Of a stretch of 64,000 nucleotides of DNA, positions 60,495-64,000 are shown one piece after another (position 1 is the stretch's first letter; each line of letters starts with the position of its first letter). The notes under the pieces are model-generated. The model worked only from the letters and a program-made list of their open reading frames with translations. It searched no databases and was not told where the DNA came from. This DNA is from UMGS1370 sp046957575 (GTDB lineage Bacteria; Bacillota; Clostridia; Lachnospirales; Lachnospiraceae). Where the stretch lies: the NCBI GenBank assembly GCA_046957575.1, contig JBKUOG010000002.1:1-64000 (forward strand). Reading direction: 5' to 3'. The translations under genes were made by a program, and so were the position numbers.

Positions 60495-62444
60495 ATGATT
60501 TTATCATGCAGTAACATCTGCAAAGCATTTGGAAGCGAAACCATTCTGGACCATGTGTCCTTCCATATAGAAGACCATGAGAAAGCCGCCATTGTGGGAA
60601 TCAATGGCGCTGGAAAAACGACCCTTTTAAAAATCATTGTGGGGGAACTGGAAGCGGACAGCGGAGTGGTCGCCTTATCCCGCGGCAAAACTCTTGGGTA
60701 TCTGGCCCAGCATCAGGATCTGGACAGTTCCCGTTCCATTTATGACGAGATATTGGAAGTAAAACGGCCCGTCATTGAAATGGAAGAGCGCATCCGTCAG
60801 CTGGAACTGGAGATGAAAGATAAATCCGGTGATGAGCTGGACTTTATGTTTCGGGAATACAACCGGCTTAGCCATGAATTTGAACTGGCCAACGGCTATG
60901 CCTATCAGAGCGAGGTTACCGGCGTGTTAAAGGGTCTTGGATTTTCAGAAGCAGATTTTTCCAAGACTGTATCCACCCTGTCCGGCGGACAGAAAACCCG
61001 CGTGGCCCTGGGCCGTCTGCTTCTCACAAAACCGGATATCCTGCTTTTGGACGAGCCTACCAACCACCTGGATATGGAAAGCATTGCGTGGCTGGAAAAT
61101 TATCTTTCCAATTACACAGGCAGCGTGATTATCGTAGCCCATGACCGCTATTTTCTGGATCGCACTGTCAAAAAAATCGTGGAATTAGACGGCGGCAAAT
61201 CCACTGTCTTTACTGGCAATTACACTGCCTACAGCGAGAAAAAATCCATGCTGCGCCAGGCCCAGATCAAGGCCTATTTAAACCAGCAGCAGGAAATCCG
61301 CCACCAGGAAGAAGTCATTGCCAAATTAAAGTCTTTTAACCGGGAAAAATCCATTAAACGGGCTGAAAGCCGGGAAAAAATGCTGGCTAAAATCGAAGTT
61401 CTGGAAAAGCCTGTTGAGATTGACGATTCCATGGATATCCGCTTAGAGCCTCAGGTAGTCAGCGGAAATGACGTCATGACCATAACCGATCTTTCCAAGT
61501 CCTTTGGCTCCCTCCATCTTTTTGAACATGTGGACTTTGAGTTAAAACGAGGAGAACGGGTAGCTGTAATCGGCAATAACGGCACAGGAAAAACCACGTT
61601 ATTAAAGATTATCAACCACATGGTATCCGCAGATTCTGGAGAGATCCGTTTGGGATCCAAGGTTCAGATTGGATATTACGATCAGGAACATCAGGTTCTT
61701 CACATGGATAAAACCGTTTTTGAAGAAATCCAGGATGCCTACCCGGATATGAACAATACCCAGGTGCGAAACTGTCTGGCTTCCTTTTTATTTACCGGAG
61801 ACAATGTGTTTAAACGGATTGGCGACTTAAGCGGCGGCGAGCGGGGCCGGGTTTCTCTGGCCAAATTAATGCTGTCAGAAGCCAATTTTCTGATTCTGGA
61901 CGAGCCAACCAACCATTTGGATATTACTTCCAAAGAAATTTTGGAGGATGCCTTAAACCGGTATACCGGAACGGTTCTCTATGTATCCCACGACCGGTAT
62001 TTTATCAATCGGACCGCCACCCGCATTTTAGAACTAACCGGACAGAACTTTTTAAATTACATTGGAAACTATGATTACTATCTGGAAAAGAAGGATGTCA
62101 TCCAGGGCCTTCAGGCTGCAAACTCTAAGGCACCTGTTTCTGGAACAGACCAGACTCCCTCTCCTTCCTCCTCTTTCGCTCCTTCTTCGGGAGTGATGGA
62201 CTGGAAAGCACAAAAAGAAGAGCAGGCCCGCATCCGCAAACGTCAGAACGAGTTAAAACGTACGGAAGATGAAATCCAGAAGTTAGAAAGCCGGAATGAA
62301 GAAATCGACTCCCAACTGGTCAGGGAAGACATCTGCAGGGACGTGGCAAAGCTGGTGGAGCTCCACAAAGAGAAAGAATCATTAGAAGAACGTCTTTCCA
62401 TTCTTTATGAAACCTGGGAATCTCTGGCTTTAGAGGAGGAATAA
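60495..62444 (+). CDS. ABC-F family ribosomal-protection/translation ATPase
   Basis: 649 residues. Two ABC modules: Walker A GINGAGKTT and GNNGTGKTT, signatures LSGGQKTRVAL and LSGGERGRVSL, Walker B LLLDEPTNHLD and LILDEPTNHLD; no membrane segments; linker (about 230-310) rich in Lys/Arg/Glu; a C-terminal basic coiled coil (KRQNELKRTEDEIQKLESR). ABC-F proteins act on ribosomes, in translation or antibiotic resistance. AGGAGG fits the ATG at 60495 better than the GTG at 60492. Confidence 0.94.
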   Translation: MILSCSNICKAFGSETILDHVSFHIEDHEKAAIVGINGAGKTTLLKIIVGELEADSGVVALSRGKTLGYLAQHQDLDSSRSIYDEILEVKRPVIEMEERIRQLELEMKDKSGDELDFMFREYNRLSHEFELANGYAYQSEVTGVLKGLGFSEADFSKTVSTLSGGQKTRVALGRLLLTKPDILLLDEPTNHLDMESIAWLENYLSNYTGSVIIVAHDRYFLDRTVKKIVELDGGKSTVFTGNYTAYSEKKSMLRQAQIKAYLNQQQEIRHQEEVIAKLKSFNREKSIKRAESREKMLAKIEVLEKPVEIDDSMDIRLEPQVVSGNDVMTITDLSKSFGSLHLFEHVDFELKRGERVAVIGNNGTGKTTLLKIINHMVSADSGEIRLGSKVQIGYYDQEHQVLHMDKTVFEEIQDAYPDMNNTQVRNCLASFLFTGDNVFKRIGDLSGGERGRVSLAKLMLSEANFLILDEPTNHLDITSKEILEDALNRYTGTVLYVSHDRYFINRTATRILELTGQNFLNYIGNYDYYLEKKDVIQGLQAANSKAPVSGTDQTPSPSSSFAPSSGVMDWKAQKEEQARIRKRQNELKRTEDEIQKLESRNEEIDSQLVREDICRDVAKLVELHKEKESLEERLSILYETWESLALEEE

Positions 62445-62648
62445 ATGAAATACACGAAACTTCAGCGGCGCCTGGCTTTGGCAGGCGCCATCCTGCTGGT
62501 TCTTTTATATGGGGCAACACTGGTTTTTGCCTTTATGGACAGTCCGCTGGCCCCCAATCTCTTAGGGGCCTCCATTTTTCTCACCATTGTCATCCCCATC
62601 ACCCTGTATGCGTTTATTTTAATTACCAAAATGACAAAACGCAAATAG
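62445..62648 (+). CDS. Small two-helix membrane protein
   Basis: 67 residues with two hydrophobic helices (LALAGAILLVLLYGATLVFAF, IFLTIVIPITLYAFILI) and a basic C-terminus. Begins directly after the ABC-F stop behind GAGGAGGA, so co-translated. Function unknown. Confidence 0.8.
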   Translation: MKYTKLQRRLALAGAILLVLLYGATLVFAFMDSPLAPNLLGASIFLTIVIPITLYAFILITKMTKRK

Positions 62649-62661
62649 AGATGGGAAAACC

Positions 62662-63939
62662 TTACCGCAAAATGATATCCTCCCGGCCCGGACCGTTAGA
62701 AACCATTGTGACTGGTACGTTTAGTTCCTGCTCAATAAATTCAATGTATCTGCGGCAGTTTGGGGGCAGTTTGTCATATTCCCGGATCCCGCGGATATCG
62801 CACTTCCATCCAGGCAAAGCTGTATAAACTGGCTTTGCCTTTTTTAACTGTACCGTAGCAGGAAAATCTTTTGTTACCTTTCCATCGATCTCATATCCGG
62901 TACAGATCAAAATCTCATCCAGGTACCCAAGCACATCCAAGACAGTCAGGGCTATCTCGGTTGCGCCCTGAATACGACAGCCGTATCGGCTTGCCACTGC
63001 GTCAAACCATCCCATTCTTCTTGGACGGCCTGTCGTAGCGCCGTATTCTCCGCCGTCTCCGCCTCTCCTTCGCAGTTCGTCGGCCTCTTTTCCGAAAATC
63101 TCACTGACAAAATCTCCAGCCCCTACAGCACTGGAATAGGCTTTTACCACTGCTGTAATCTTTTTAATCTCATAAGGCGGGATTCCGGCGCCAATAGCTC
63201 CGTAGGCCGCCAGGGTGGAGGAAGAAGTAACCATTGGGTAAATTCCATGATCCGGATCCTTTAAAGAGCCAAGCTGTCCCTCCAGCAAAATATTTTTCCC
63301 TTCCTGAAGAGCATCATACAAATATTTGGACACATCACAGACATAAGGCTCTGCCATATCACGGTATTCTAACAGCGTATCCATAAGTTCATCCGGAGAC
63401 AGTAACGGCTTGTGATACAAATGCTCCAGCAAAACATTTTTCGTCTCGCAGACCCGGACTACCTTTTCTCTTAAACTTTCTTCATCGTCAAAGAGTTCGC
63501 TGACCTGAAACCCGATCTTTGCATATTTATCAGAGTAAAAGGGCGCAATTCCGGACTTTGTGGAACCAAAAGACTTTCCCGCCAGTCTCTCCTCTTCGTA
63601 TTCATCAAATAAAATGTGGTAAGGCATTAAAAGCTGCGCCCGGTTGGAAATCCGTATTTTGGGACTTGGAACGCCTTTTTCCTCCAGGGAACGGATTTCT
63701 TTGAATAAATAGGGAATATTTAATGCAACACCATTTCCAATGACGCTGGTTGTGTGATCATAAAACACACCGGATGGAAGCAGGTGCAGCGCAAATTTTC
63801 CATAATGATTGATAATCGTATGTCCTGCATTGCTGCCTCCCTGAAAGCGGACAATAATATCCGATTCTTTTGCCAGCATATCTGTGATCTTGCCTTTTCC
63901 CTCATCTCCCCAGTTTGCTCCTACAATGGCACGTACCAT
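62662..63939 (-). CDS. purA: Adenylosuccinate synthetase
   Basis: 425 residues: N-terminal GANWGDEGKGKITDMLA (catalytic Asp and P-loop), FQGGSNAGHTI with the catalytic His, ATTGRPRRMGWFD (IMP binding) and C-terminal ELNVPVTMVSNGPGREDIIL. Joins IMP and aspartate with GTP in AMP synthesis. GGAGGAAATAT precedes the ATG. Confidence 0.96.
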   Translation of the reverse strand: MVRAIVGANWGDEGKGKITDMLAKESDIIVRFQGGSNAGHTIINHYGKFALHLLPSGVFYDHTTSVIGNGVALNIPYLFKEIRSLEEKGVPSPKIRISNRAQLLMPYHILFDEYEEERLAGKSFGSTKSGIAPFYSDKYAKIGFQVSELFDDEESLREKVVRVCETKNVLLEHLYHKPLLSPDELMDTLLEYRDMAEPYVCDVSKYLYDALQEGKNILLEGQLGSLKDPDHGIYPMVTSSSTLAAYGAIGAGIPPYEIKKITAVVKAYSSAVGAGDFVSEIFGKEADELRRRGGDGGEYGATTGRPRRMGWFDAVASRYGCRIQGATEIALTVLDVLGYLDEILICTGYEIDGKVTKDFPATVQLKKAKPVYTALPGWKCDIRGIREYDKLPPNCRRYIEFIEQELNVPVTMVSNGPGREDIILR

Positions 63940-63961
63940 ATATTTCCTCCTTCTTAAGCTG

Positions 63962-64000
63962 CTATACGGTAATCTCTGTCTGGATTCCCAGCAGTTCTTT
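63962..64000 (-). CDS. Partial CDS (3' end only, window edge)
   Basis: A minus-strand frame enters from the right edge and ends KELLGIQTEITV then TAG, 22 bp upstream of purA. Too short to assign; purB would be a common neighbour. Confidence 0.4.
   Translation of the reverse strand, partial: KELLGIQTEITV

Noticed and set aside
62462..62644. Minus-strand frame opposite the small membrane protein gene
   Set aside because: The plus-strand gene has a good ribosome site and two clear membrane helices; the antisense frame has neither.

Overview
The window looks like a chromosome segment of a gut Clostridia species, most likely Lachnospiraceae. This is inferred from gene content: a Trp T-box in front of trpXYZ, AzlCD, Rex, ABC-F, NnrD-Alr-MazF and YesMN-type regulation. 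Strong AGGAGG ribosome sites and low-to-mid GC fit. No rRNA, tRNA or CRISPR array was seen.

Layout. 1-6430: an AT-rich accessory block, open at the left edge. It carries a small HTH protein, an OmpR-type two-component system and a MacB/FtsX-type ABC exporter (BceRS-BceAB-like layout), then a truncated PH-domain gene fused to a tyrosine-integrase remnant. It abuts the 3' end of ssrA (tmRNA, minus strand), a classic island integration site. 6438-12401: tmRNA, a cytidylate-kinase-like protein, a Trp-specifier T-box controlling a TrpXYZ importer, a small HTH protein and the AzlCD exporter. 12407-21028: a hexuronate/2-keto-3-deoxygluconate (KDG) regulon with two KDG-type kinases, KDPG aldolase, an IclR regulator with palindromic operators, altronate dehydratase, a LacI regulator with two operators, and UxaC. 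21091-31048: two FAD oxidoreductases, a carbohydrate ABC importer and a YesMN-type two-component system. 31175-33483: a GH25 lysozyme and a secreted transglutaminase-like protein.

33619-42176 is rich in insertion sequences. There are two same-length IS256-type copies (1484 bp each, encoding the same protein) with different 8-bp target duplications, and two IS3-type elements. The second IS256 copy sits inside the second IS3 element, which itself sits in a gene of an integrated island. That island (about 37895-51318) is inserted at the 3' end of yebC and bounded by a 193-bp direct repeat that duplicates the end of yebC. It carries an integrase, Rha/BRO antirepressor-type genes, a DEAH helicase, a serine resolvase, YefM-YoeB, small regulators, an MrpR-like recombinase-fold protein and an unrecognised HExxH protein. 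Left of its attL lies a relic of a second, related integrase with the same arm-type sites at the same spacing, so two related elements were probably once in tandem here.

51355-64000 is housekeeping chromosome: yebC, a lipoprotein, a MATE transporter, a CBS/DUF21 protein, mazF (no antitoxin seen), alr, nnrD, rex, an ABC-F protein, a small membrane protein and purA. A short interspersed repeat lies on both sides of rex.

How the parts work together: the KDG genes would isomerise, dehydrate, phosphorylate and cleave hexuronates to pyruvate and glyceraldehyde-3-phosphate under IclR and LacI control. The ABC/FAD/YesMN cluster probably imports and oxidises a related carbohydrate, whose identity the sequence does not reveal. 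TrpXYZ imports tryptophan when uncharged tRNA-Trp accumulates.
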